Shown here piece after piece: positions 54,691 through 63,628 of a stretch of DNA of 64,000 nucleotides (positions within the stretch are counted from its first letter, which is position 1; every line of letters starts with the position of its first letter). Source of the stretch: Tetracentron sinense (taxonomy: Eukaryota > Streptophyta > Magnoliopsida > Trochodendrales > Trochodendraceae); assembly GCA_015143295.1 (NCBI GenBank), contig CM026551.1, forward strand, positions 43,636,034 through 43,700,033. Direction: 5' to 3'. Both the position numbers and the translations under genes were made by a program. The notes below the pieces were generated by a model. The model was not told the origin of the DNA, made no database searches, and saw nothing but the letters and a program-made list of their open reading frames with translations.

Positions 54691-57600
54691 CACAAGGCCC
54701 GAGATTGAAAATTTACAGAATGATGGTAATCAGATTACCTCCATTACAGCAGATTTTTAACCATGGTTTGTGAGAGTTTAACTGGGGTTAGGGATCACTC
54801 CTGGGGAAAATAAACACAAGGTTAGAAAGCTTGATATGCCAGGATTCTACTGGACTTGGTCTCAGGCCCAGAAGAACTCAGGTGTGGACCCCATAGGGGC
54901 CTAAAGTCAGCAAGAAATGTCCTGTACTGTCGGTAATCTAATTACTGATAGACTGTACAATGGATTAAACCAAGGTTTGGGGGCTTGCTAACCATGGTTA
55001 GGCTTGGCCCCAAAGCTTGATTTTTTGCAGGGGAGTAGAGGAGGGTCAGGGCTTTGAAATGGGCCTGGAGTGGGCCCCAGGGGTTGAGGTATGTGGGTCC
55101 CACAAGGGCCCAAAGTCACTGCTCAGAAATCCCTGAAATGTTGGTAATCGGACTAGCGATAGTCTGATAACCTAAGTTTAAGGCCATGTTAACCATGGTT
55201 AAACCAAAGGTCAAGGGGTAAGATTTTACAGGGTGATAGCCAAGGGTCTGAGGTACTCAACCATGGCCCTGGAACTGACCAGGGCCTGAGTTAACCACGG
55301 TTAAACACGAGTTACAGGGTCAGGTCAAAGAATGTCGGTAGTTATTCTACTAATATTATGAGTTTTGCCCAGAAACTGAAATTTCCCGTACGGGGGCTGC
55401 ATAAGCAGGTGTTTAGGGGTTCCCTCATTGCAAGAGGAACCCCCAGACCTTGTAGGGAGTGGCCAAGCATGGTGGTGTGGCCTGATGACCGAGTTAGAGC
55501 CTCGAGGGATCATCCGGTGTCTATGTAAAAGACATGGAGTCCCTGTCCTTGGCCGAAATGCTAAAAGAAACAGAAGTAATCAATAATGGGACCCCTGGAA
55601 TAGGACTAGGGGTCCCTTATAGTTCAGAAAGCGAGAGAGAGGGATGAGGGGTGGCCCCTACCCTTAGTGAGCTACTCGGTGGTGGAGGCTGCCGTGAAGG
55701 TAGGAGCTGAGATAGCTTGAGGTGGTGGCAGCAAAGGTGTGAGGCCGAAGTCTGGAGTGGCCTAGGACTCAGCTAAAAGAAGCTTAGTGACTCAGGGGGG
55801 AGGGGTTTGGAGTTTGGCAGGGTTTGACCATGAACATTCAATCCTCCAAATGCATGGGGGTGGTGCAACTTATATAGAGGAGTGGAGGAGAGGCCAGGGG
55901 GCATTCCCGGCATTAAAAGAGTCCCAGGGGACCAATGGAAGCAGCCCCAATGCACCCAGGCGGGCAGGGGGGAATCTGCTACATGCAATTGTAAAGTTCC
56001 AGGTGTGGCGATAATCGAATTACCGCCACCCAAAACAAAGGCAAAAAAGGGGTGTCGGTAATTCGATTACCGACACCCTGGGGTTTTTCTGATTTGGGCT
56101 AAACCCTCGCACACTTAGGCCAAGCTATGGATAAGATTTACCTCTTAAGGGTTTTTCCCACCTAAATTTGAACTTGAGGGTTTGTGGGCCCCACCCTAGT
56201 GGACCCTAGGAGTTGGTGGGCCTTAGTTTGGGCCCACAAAGGCCCAGGCATAATGGTTTTTGTGGTTTTGGATTGTAAACGGGCCTTGAGTCCATGAGGA
56301 TTTAAACCTAGGTTTAGCTAGGGTTTAGGCTAGGGCTAGGGTATGTCTAGGGTTAGTCCTGGGGTTTAGCTTGGGTTTGACTTGAGTCACACTAGGGTTT
56401 AGCCTAGGGTTTAGGGCATGCCTAATGGTAATAGGCCTTGAGCCCAAGAGTTTGGTTCTAGGGTTTTAGGGGTTTAAGACCTACCTAGGACTTGTTTAGG
56501 GTTCTACAAGGGGACTCTACTGGGGAAGGGTTGGTTTGACAGGGTATATCAAGGTGTAAAAATTGGACGCTTACAATGCATGTATGTAGATTGGTTGAAA
56601 TCTGGATAGGGAATACTTAGAGGATGATGTCAATGCATTGAATCTGCTAACCTTAGTTATATGGGTGGCTTTGGTGGGATTCAATGTTTTGACATCAGAA
56701 TCCAAGGGATAACCTCGATGGATGTTGATTATGACTCTCAAGCACATGTCGCACTGTATGATAAGTATTATAAGCCATGTCTCACAAGCACAAGCACAAG
56801 CTCAAGTACAAGTCCATGCACAAGAACTTTCATACTACAGGCATTGGAGAATTTTCATGTTACATGCATAATCAGATTATCTTAGAAGCATTGATGCACA
56901 TGCTTTCATGAACTTTCATGATCATGCACAAGTCTCACATGTCTACACAAGTTACGAGTCTTACATGTCATGAATGATGTTATGTTTACATATTTCAGCA
57001 CATGAACTGTAAGATATGTTTATTTATAATAAAGTATGAACATGATTATAAGTTATGATATTGTTAGCTAGACTTTGTGTGAATTGAGCTCTCGTTTGTT
57101 CATTCGTACTTTTTATGTCGATAGTTTCAAGAGGGTTCGATATTTGTGCTCCAGGACCTTGGATAGAAGATGAGTAGCAAGAAGAGCAAGAATCTGATTA
57201 TTTCAATGAAGATATCAATCCGGACTATTATCCATACTATTGAGTTTTAGTTAATTTACTTTATTTCAATTGAAATGAATGTAATAAGACAAAATTAAAT
57301 ATGTTGCTTAGGTTTCAAATTTTAAATTGAGATCATATTGGTGATCGGATTATTATTTGTTAGTTGGTCGACAAATGAGTTAGATTGGAGGTCCATTTGA
57401 TTTAATATAGAAGCAATTTTCAAACTTTTATTTAGTTTGTCTTGCATGTTATATGGATATGAATATGGAATGCAGTGTCACGGGTCTATAGTTCTATTTA
57501 GGTCAACATGGGATTTTAGCACTCAAAAACCTTGGGTCGAGGAAGAATACATCGAAGAGGCCAAAGGTGATTATCGAAAGGGAGAGATTGATTTAGATCA

Positions 57601-57920
57601 ATATCCTTGCTATTGATCCGATAGTTATTTATTTTTTTGAGAAGTGTAATCAGATAACTTTAAGATTGATGTTACTTAGTTTTAAATTTTAATGATTTGA
57701 GATCATAATGAATGATCGGATTATTTATGATTAAATGGGTCACTTGTTATGGATAATGATTTATATTGATTATTGATTAGATTTATTATCAATATTTATA
57801 AGAAATTTTGAGACTCGTATTTTGGTATGTCTTGTATGTTATTAAGATAAGACTATGCATAGGTGTCACGGGTCCAAAGTCTCATTTGACCACGATGAGA
57901 TTTTAGGGCGCAACAACCAT

Positions 57921-58790
57921 CCTTATAAAAGAATAATACATTTAGACAATAAAATGTGAAACTCGTCTCACTAAAGTGAGGCTTGACAACTTTATAGTAA
58001 GTAGTTTTATTTTATACCACAATTCTCTTTATCTTTCTTTACTAATAAAAAGAGAATGACAGGTTCAAAACGTTGGTTTAATCTTTGCTTAATTTTAAAA
58101 ATATCCTAGACAATAATACTTAAAAAGATTGATTGAATTTTAGTTAATTTCAAAACTATCCCTTTATTGATACACTAGCGGGTGGCACGCGTGATGCACG
58201 TGAGAGCGAGGGGAAGGAGTTAACCACAGTTAATAGGAATTAAAAGGGGCACGTGTCAACCCACAGGTGTGATTGAACTCTCTCCCAGGTCAATAGCGAT
58301 TGGTGTGATTCTAAATAGATAGATGGCAAGAGGTAGTTTAGGAATAATGTAAAACATTAAACCAAAGGCAAGGGTAGTTTGGGAATCAAAGTAAAATATT
58401 AAATCAACATTTTGTTTTATATAAGGGCAATTTGGGAATTTCAAGATAATTTGGGAATTTCTGAAAATTCAAGCTACACCTGCTTCTCGCATTATAATAA
58501 TAAAGATAATTCCAAAATTATCTCTTTAGTATTTAAAAAAAATGATACTTAAAAAGATAATTAAATTTTAAGATTTTAGCTTTAGTAATATAGGAGAATT
58601 AGGGTCTTGGCCTTATAAGTGACGGCAGGGTTAGGACTAACCCCTGCCCTGCCCTTGACAACCTTCACAGCCCTAATTTCTTATTTTTGATAATACACAA
58701 AGAGCAATAGTTCTCTCCCCGGGCGAGGAGGGAACTATGGCTCCTTGCTCTCACAAAGCCACCCCTTCAACTCAACATGAACTCTGGTTA
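57921..58790. repeat. Host flank with dispersed repeat of the gggtagtttgggaatt family
   Basis: 58160-58500 starts tagcgggtggcacgcg..., then gagagcgaggggaaggagttaacca, then gggtagtttgggaatcaaagt. A second, internally duplicated copy lies at 63050-63460, and an opposite-oriented relative ends at 18950. No gene is recognised. 58500-58790 is AT-rich without features. Confidence 0.6.
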
Positions 58791-58960
58791 TTTTTTTAAC
58801 CATATTATTAAATTTTTTTACTTTATTTTTCTAGAAACCATGGGTAGAAGTGTGAACCCTAAGGCGAACTAAATCTTAACCACAATTAACTAGAGTTAAA
58901 AGGGGACAAGTGGCAAGAAAAGGGAACCGAGACGCACCTCCTTCTCTGCCTTCTTGAATA
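58790..58960. repeat. Partial copy of the hairpin MITE family
   Basis: tttttctagaaaccatggg...ccctaaggcgaactaaatcttaaccac in pieces matches the right arm of the 6580-7170 element (tttttctagaaaccaaggt...ccttagggatgagtgaatcttaaccac). The left arm is diverged. Confidence 0.5.
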
Positions 58961-58991
58961 CCCGAAATTCTCTCACTTTCAATATTCTCCC

Positions 58992-59033
58992 AAAACCCTA
59001 ACCCTAACCCTAACGCAACGTTTTCTATAAATA
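58992..59033 (+). promoter_or_regulatory. Telo-box repeats and TATA box of the snoRNA locus
   Basis: aaaaccctaaccctaaccct aac at 58992-59013 contains the plant telo-box AAACCCTAA and two further units; TATAAATA follows at 59026-59033. Telo-boxes close to a TATA box are known in Arabidopsis promoters of ribosomal protein and snoRNA genes. Transcription would start near 59060, about 240 bases before the first snoRNA. Confidence 0.75.
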
Positions 59034-59301
59034 CTACATGTAACCTAAGAGATATGAATAAGAGGTAGCCGTGGAGATAGAAAGGAAGGGAGATGCTCCT
59101 GGGTATTCTCCAAAGTCCTTACCCCTTCATCTACAGGAACCTGTTCTTCGTAGCCATGGTTGTATACATGAAGGCAAAAGGGTATTCCCAAGCAACCCTT
59201 CTTACCTTTCCTTCTCCACAGCAATAATCTCTCTCTGTCTTTACTTGTTTTTTCTTTTGTTTTTTCGTTCTTTGAGAGTTAGATGGGTAGATCAGATCAA
59301 A

Positions 59302-59386
59302 GGGCTAATGATGATAAATCTAATTATCTTAGCGGATTTCAGTGAGATGTATTTCAATGATCTGATTGTTACACACACTGAAGCCC
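59302..59386 (+). ncRNA. Box C/D snoRNA, double guide for 25S rRNA
   Basis: 85 nt closed by a perfect terminal stem GGGCT (59302-59306) / AGCCC (59382-59386). C box ATGATGA 59308-59314; D box CTGA 59378-59381; a D'-like GTGA at 59342-59345 and a weak C' (ATGATCT) near 59357. The antisense before D (59366-59376) is complementary to GTGTGTAACAA, and the one before D' (59328-59340) to GAAATCCGCTAAG. From memory, plant 25S rRNA reads ...GAAATCCGCTAAG-GA-GTGTGTAACAAC..., so the two guides lie two bases apart on the target. By the D+5 rule they would direct 2'-O-methylation of the third A of GAAAUCC and the second U of GUGUGU. First RNA after the telo-box/TATA promoter. A homologue name is not assigned. 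Confidence 0.85.
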
Positions 59387-59640
59387 TAGTCTTCCCACTT
59401 TCATCTCTTTAATTTCTCTGTTTCCAAGTATTTTAGATCTGTATTAGATGGATGTTAGTTCTTGTTAAATTGTGCAGAATAATTTATTCTCTTTTATTTT
59501 AAACTTGTTTTATTTATCTTAAATGGGTATTTTGAATCTTATTGTTTCTTGCTGGCATGAATCAGTTTAAGTCTTTTGTGTCCAATTTAAACCATTTTTA
59601 TATGTAATTTGACCTTGCTAAGATTAAAGGGAAATGGATT

Positions 59641-59756
59641 TTGATGCGATGATGATTATGAACACGAAGGTGTTTGTAGGGCAGAGGACGAGACCTACAA
59701 TCTCGCCGTGAGCCAATTCATTATAAACGACTTCTCCTTCCACTGAGCACAAATCC
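59641..59756 (+). ncRNA. Box C/D snoRNA, copy 1, guide for the 18S rRNA 3' region
   Basis: C box ATGATGA 59649-59655; D box CTGA 59743-59746; outer stem GGATTT (59635-59640) / AAATCC (59751-59756). The 15 bases ACGACTTCTCCTTCC at 59727-59741, one base before D, are the exact complement of GGAAGGAGAAGTCGT, which I recall near the 3' end of 18S rRNA just before AACAAGG. D+5 points to the second A of GGAAGG. An internal stem TTGTAGG/CCTACAA (near 59673-59699) lies between C and a D'-like GTGA. Longer than usual for the class. Either a methylation guide or an rRNA-processing snoRNA. Confidence 0.85.
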
Positions 59757-60189
59757 CTTCTCTATTTCCATTGCCTCCTTTTGAAATATATACACACAAC
59801 TTTTTTGCCCAAAACGATCTGGGAAATGAAATTTTCGTTAATAATTCCTAGTTACTTCTAGAGAAAATTTTATTTTCGAACTTAATTTTCCCTTTAAACA
59901 AACGCGCCTCCCTTCAAGGTGATAGTTGTTGCCATGTTTTTTTTTCTCAAACAATTTTCTCTTCATCTTCACGCTTATGGCTTGTTGCCGTAAGCATTTA
60001 GGTGATCAGAATCTTGCTTGCTTAAGTTTTTTTTTTTTACCCTCCTCTCACGTGCTTCTCTCTGTGGCTAAAAAGGAGAGTATTTGTACGACCCATGCTA
60101 GGCGTATGGCTTGCGCCAGAAAAGTGGTCAAGGGTTCCGGCTCCGGATTGTCTCTGGGAAAACCAAAAAACCCTTCGGGGGGATGTGGC

Positions 60190-60560
60190 ATTTAAAAAGG
60201 AGAGAAGCCATTTCATTTTCTTCCCATGATTTTGACTTATCATCACTTGATATTTCTTTCCCTTTATCTCACCATCTTATCGTCATGTGTCATGTAGTGT
60301 GTGGAAAAGCTAAAATCATGGGGCTTGACTTCTCTATCGCTTATCCCCTATTCTATGGTTGCTGGAGCCTTAGGTTTGGTGAGATAATTCGAGGCCAAGG
60401 CTATGCTTCAAGTAACATCTGGTTGGAGAAGTTATTTTTTGGGTTTCATGATTTTGAATTATTGATTCATATTTGACACATGATGATAAAATGGTGAGAT
60501 AAAGGGGGAGAGATATCAAGTGGGGAGAAGTCAAAATTAGGGAAGAAATGAAAAAATTAG
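60190..60560. repeat. Hairpin MITE between the snoRNA copies
   Basis: cttgatatttctttccctttatctcaccat at 60246-60275 is mirrored by atggtgagataaagggggagagatatcaag at 60491-60520, and the similarity extends to catttcattttcttccc (near 60208) versus the 60540-60560 region; arms are about 100 bp or more. Open frames at 60111-60476 and 60370-60684 lie across it and are not supported as genes. Confidence 0.7.
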
Positions 60561-61397
60561 AGAAATGAAATGAAATGAATTCTCCTATACACATGTCGCT
60601 TAAAGCATGGAGGCTGTTGAGCACGTTTTGGCATGGGTCAAAGAGAATCCAAAGCCTAAGTGAAATTAGGATATTCATTTGCAAATGTAAAGGTTTCTCT
60701 TCATTAGTTACAACCTATTCTTAAAATACTCACCAACTATTGTGAGAATTTCAAAATAGGGGATGGACTAATGAGGATCAGTCGTTATGTTATGTTAGTT
60801 GCAAATAAAGATTTAGGAATGTGAACTATTCTCCTAATTTTATATATTTTTTACATCTCAATTATCATAAAATCTAAGGTGAATTAATACGATTTTTCTT
60901 TCCATCATGTGTTTTTTTTTATGCTTAAAAATATAACTCTCATATTTGATTTTCGTACTCAAATACAAAAATGTATTTAAAAAGTTTAATTTTAGAGGAT
61001 TTTGATACATCTAAAAAAAAAATAAAAAAAATATAGAGATCTATATTGGTTCACTAGAGGGATTTTAAGAAATTTTGATTAGAGAAATAGAGAATAGAGA
61101 TTATTAATTTATAGAGATTTATATTCACCTGTTTTTGCTAGTATATATATAATAGCAAAATTTTATTATGCAAATAAAAAATATTTAGATCATCTCTTTT
61201 ATCACAACCCCCTAAAATCTCTCTTATGATATTTTACATTATATATTACTCTTTTATTATAATCCTTCAAAATTCTTTCAATTGATTAATGAATATGTTT
61301 TTATTTTCTCTTTTGTCACAATCTAGATTCTTGTATTTGAGCAGAGATCAAAGAGTTCATTCTTATTTCTTATATTATATTAGAGTGATTTTGAATG
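60561..61397. other. AT-rich, no gene seen
   Basis: Long AT-rich stretch with homopolymer runs; no further C/D motifs with a stem and guide were found on reading. Confidence 0.5.
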
Positions 61398-61531
61398 TGT
61401 ACTTTGAATCTTCTTGTTTCTTGCAATCTTGAAACGGTTTAAATTTTTGGTTTCTACTTTGTAACCATTTTTATAGGTTATTTGTTATTGCTAAGATGCA
61501 CATTGATTTTTTTTAATTGAGTATAGGGAAA

Positions 61532-61654
61532 GGGATGTTGATGCGATGATGATTATAAACACGAAGGTGTTTGTAGGGTAGTGGACGAGACCTACAATCT
61601 CGCCGTGAGCCAATTCATTATAAACGACTTCTCCTTCCACTGAGCACAAATCCC
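61532..61654 (+). ncRNA. Box C/D snoRNA, copy 2, same 18S guide
   Basis: Second copy of the RNA at 59641-59756, 1.9 kb downstream in the same orientation. C box 61546-61552, guide 61624-61638 and D box 61640-61643 are identical; outer stem GGGAT (61532-61536) / ATCCC (61650-61654). The few differences lie in the loop of the internal stem (cagag versus tagtg) and in a base after box C, so boxes, guide and stem pairing are kept. The upstream 140 bases are also similar to copy 1, showing a segment duplication. Confidence 0.82.
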
Positions 61655-62245
61655 TTCTCTATTCTAATTGCCTTTGTTTCTGACAGACCTTTTTTTGCAC
61701 CAAATTTTTTTAAAAAATGGATTTTTCTTAGACTATGTTAGTCCTGCATAGAATATAAGATGGAAAAGAATAGGAAATTCAATGAAATTATATTTTAGGA
61801 AAAGTTTTCAAACTCTCTTAATTTCTAGAAAGGGAAATCTCAGAAACTTATATTTTATATTTGAATGCTTAATTTGTTATTTTTTAGTTACTCGTATATA
61901 CATGAGTAACAATTTCTAACTCGGTTATTTACTCCCCCTAAATAAAAGTAAACCAGTCAGTTCAATTTTGGTTGGGAATATAAACAAAACCTAATAATTT
62001 CAAGATTTTTACCTCAGCTTGGATAGTAGAAGTAATTTCAATTCCAACTAATCTTTACTTTCTGGTTCAATATAATCTATTAGTAATGGATACTGCATCT
62101 GATCCGTTAATTAAACAGAACTATAACCCTATGTATAATTGGTCAAAATCATCTTAATTCTAGAAATGATCGATTCAAAGTACAATTGATTTCAAGTTGA
62201 TGAACCAAAGCTGAACGAAAGTATGTTCACCACGAAGACCTCTAA

Positions 62246-62396
62246 GGTGGCGTTTGGATTGGATTTTACTAGCCAAAAGCATACTCAACTTTCATATTGC
62301 CAAACATTATTATTTCTAAAAGTGATTATTGATCATTTTACACAAATTTTATCACAATTGATTTTTTGCTAATAAAATCTCATCCAAACGCCCCCC
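62246..62396. repeat. Short MITE with 23 bp TIRs
   Basis: ggtggcgtttggattggatttta at 62246 is mirrored by taaaatctcatccaaacgcccccc at 62373-62396; about 150 bp in total. The GGCGTTTGGAT end type is widespread among plant MITEs. The target duplication is not clear. Confidence 0.7.
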
Positions 62397-62695
62397 CATA
62401 AGTCAAATAAACATGACCGGGGCTTTCACCCCATAAGTCTAAACATGACAGCGGCTTTCTCCAAAATCTATGGTTTTCTGTATGATCAATGACTGGTTCT
62501 TTGAAGCTATTGTGGCTGAAGTTTTCACTGATAAACAAACCCTAAATATATAATTCCGAATGAAGACACTGGAGATTCATTCTCAAGAAAATTGCTCGAT
62601 TCGAAGTGTACGCACTTTAAAGAAACCAAAACAACAAATTTTAATGCTACATTGCAGAAACATAATTTAAAATCTTGATCTCTGAATCGTGGATT

Positions 62696-62930
62696 CACAC
62701 TGACCTCCCTTGAGGTTTAGTGAAATTTCAGTATCCTCCCCTCTCTTGTTTCAAAAATTGCATTGTCCTCCTGTCAAGCTCATCAGAGTAACACCTTACA
62801 TCAGATTAGGATAATCTTTTATAATTTTACCCTTATTACGGAGGAAACATGATACAAGCTGCCACGTATCTCTTTTAAAACCCATCAAGTGTGATTAAGC
62901 TTCGCCAAACCTGAGGGAAGGTTAGTGTAA
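62696..62930. repeat. MITE with about 22 bp TIRs
   Basis: cacactgacctcccttgaggttt at 62696 is mirrored by aaacctgagggaaggttagtgtaa at 62907-62930. About 235 bp. No coding capacity. Confidence 0.65.
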
Positions 62931-63049
62931 TATACCCTAAAAAGATTGGTCTCTAATGAAAATTATTTTTATTTTTTATGAGTTTGATAATTAATTTAAG
63001 AATAAAAATATCTTTGTAAGACTTACCAAAGTTAGCAACTCTCTATATG

Positions 63050-63465
63050 AGCTAGTGGGTGGCACGTGAGAGTCAGGGGAAGGAGTTAACCATAGTTAAT
63101 AAGAGTTAAAAAGGACACGTGTTAACCCGCGGGTGCGATTGAACTTGCTAGTGGCACATGCGATGCATGTGAGAGTGAGGGGAAGGAGTTAACCATAGTT
63201 AATAGGAGTTAAAAGGGACATGTGCTAACATCACGGGTGAGATTGAACTCTTCCCGAGTTCAATCACGATCGGATGTGATTTTAAATAGATAGATGAGCA
63301 AGGGTTAGTTTGGGAATTAAAGTAAAATATTAAATCAAGGTCAAAGGGTAGTTTGGGAATTAAAGTAAAACATTAAATCAACATTTTGTTTTTATATAAG
63401 GGTATTTTGAGAATTTAAGAAAAATTATCTACGGTTGCCTCTTGCATTATAATAGTAAAGATAAA
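63050..63465. repeat. Dispersed repeat, internally duplicated copy
   Basis: The motif set ctagtgg..ggcac..gtgagag..aggggaaggagttaaccatagttaata occurs twice (63053-63150, 63148-63225), followed by two gggtagtttgggaattaaagtaaaa units (63308, 63347). Same family as 58160-58500. Confidence 0.65.
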
Positions 63466-63495
63466 GAGAAAAGTCATAGTTTATAGGATAAAGCT

Positions 63496-63628
63496 TCTCA
63501 GACCCCATTAAGTCTCGAGACCATGCTCTTAAGAGCATTGGATTTCAGATGGGGCCTATCATGTGAAGTGGGCCCCACCTAAAATCCAATACTTTTAGAG
63601 CATGGTCTCGGCCCTAACGGGTCTCAGT
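63496..63628. repeat. Small hairpin MITE, about 133 bp
   Basis: ctcagaccccattaagtctcgagaccatgctcttaagagcattggattt (63497-63545, in pieces) is mirrored by aaaatccaatacttttagagcatggtctcggccctaacgggtctca (63581-63626). A T-rich run (63640-63670) follows. Nothing else is seen to the window end at 64000. Confidence 0.75.

Larger units (their letters stand above)
29180..56575 (-). mobile_element. LTR element B: Tat/Ogre-type Ty3/gypsy, minus strand
   Basis: Flanked by the perfect 5 bp duplication ATGCA (29175-29179, 56576-56580). Left LTR 29180-31906 is the 3' LTR; the right LTR, 43646-44482 plus 54696-56575, is the 5' LTR and is split by element C. Without C the element is about 17 kb, large as in Tat/Ogre elements. 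Lineage marks are an extra open reading frame before gag, two RNase H domains, and a primer site containing GACTCTGCTGGGGAC. All coding parts read on the minus strand and are broken. Confidence 0.93.
43646..56575 (-). repeat. 5' LTR of element B (split by element C)
   Basis: Two parts, 43646-44482 and 54696-56575, about 2,717 bp together, matching the left LTR through its length with scattered substitutions and small indels. Four TTAACCATGGTTAA palindromes remain (44256, 44356, 44388, 55189). The break point lies after ggccctgcacaa, present uninterrupted at 30031-30042 in the other LTR. Confidence 0.9.
20824..57528 (+). mobile_element. LTR element A: Ty3/gypsy chromovirus, interrupted
   Basis: Full element with 5' LTR 20824-22117, internal region 22118-28144 and 3' LTR 28145-29179 plus 56581-57528. 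It is flanked by the 5 bp duplication ACCTT at 20819-20823 and 57529-57533. Domain order gag, protease, reverse transcriptase, RNase H, integrase and chromodomain-like tail is that of plant chromoviruses (Tekay/Del-like). Two insertions interrupt it: a hAT-like element in the reverse transcriptase and the Tat/Ogre-type element B in the 3' LTR. It is heavily mutated and cannot be active. Confidence 0.92.
28145..57528 (+). repeat. 3' LTR of element A (split by element B)
   Basis: Two parts, 28145-29179 and 56581-57528, about 1,983 bp in total, starting TGTAGAGACCC. The join is proved by the ATGCA duplication around element B and by continuation of the sequence aligned with 21100-22117 in the 5' LTR. 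It contains the CGATCG-rich cluster (28381-28550) and TATATAAA at 28579-28586. The end has decayed (actcaaaa in place of a CA end), but the following ACCTT duplication fixes it. Confidence 0.88.
19285..57915 (+). mobile_element. Solo LTR D, split by the whole nest (two parts)
   Basis: The LTR sequence itself is 19285-20823 plus 57534-57915, about 1,921 bp. It begins TGTAAAGACCC and ends GGGCGCAACA, and is flanked by the 5 bp duplication ACCAT at 19280-19284 and 57916-57920. No second LTR or internal region belongs to it, so it is a solo LTR left by recombination between the two LTRs of an older gypsy element. It resembles the LTR of element A in its start, end and the CGTGG block after the TATA box, so D and A are related families. 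It was the landing site of A. Confidence 0.9.
59525..61690 (+). repeat. Direct duplication containing the snoRNA
   Basis: Segments 59525-59780 and 61398-61690 align with moderate divergence outside the snoRNA (tttgaatctta/cttgtttcttgc, taaccatttttata, ttgctaagat) and very high identity inside it. The space between (59790-61390) is not duplicated. Confidence 0.75.

Noticed and set aside
58992-59013. Telomere-like CCCTAA repeats as an interstitial telomere
   Set aside because: Only about three units, CCCTAA rather than the plant CCCTAAA register throughout, and placed just before a TATA box; a promoter telo-box explains it better.
59071-59412. 113-residue open frame after the telo-box promoter
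   Set aside because: No domain, low-complexity hydrophobic middle, and it runs through the snoRNA at 59302-59386.
62480-62545. Fourth box C/D snoRNA candidate (ATGATCA ... CTGA with GGTTT/AAACC)
   Set aside because: C box is imperfect, the stem is displaced from the boxes and no rRNA complement is recognised.
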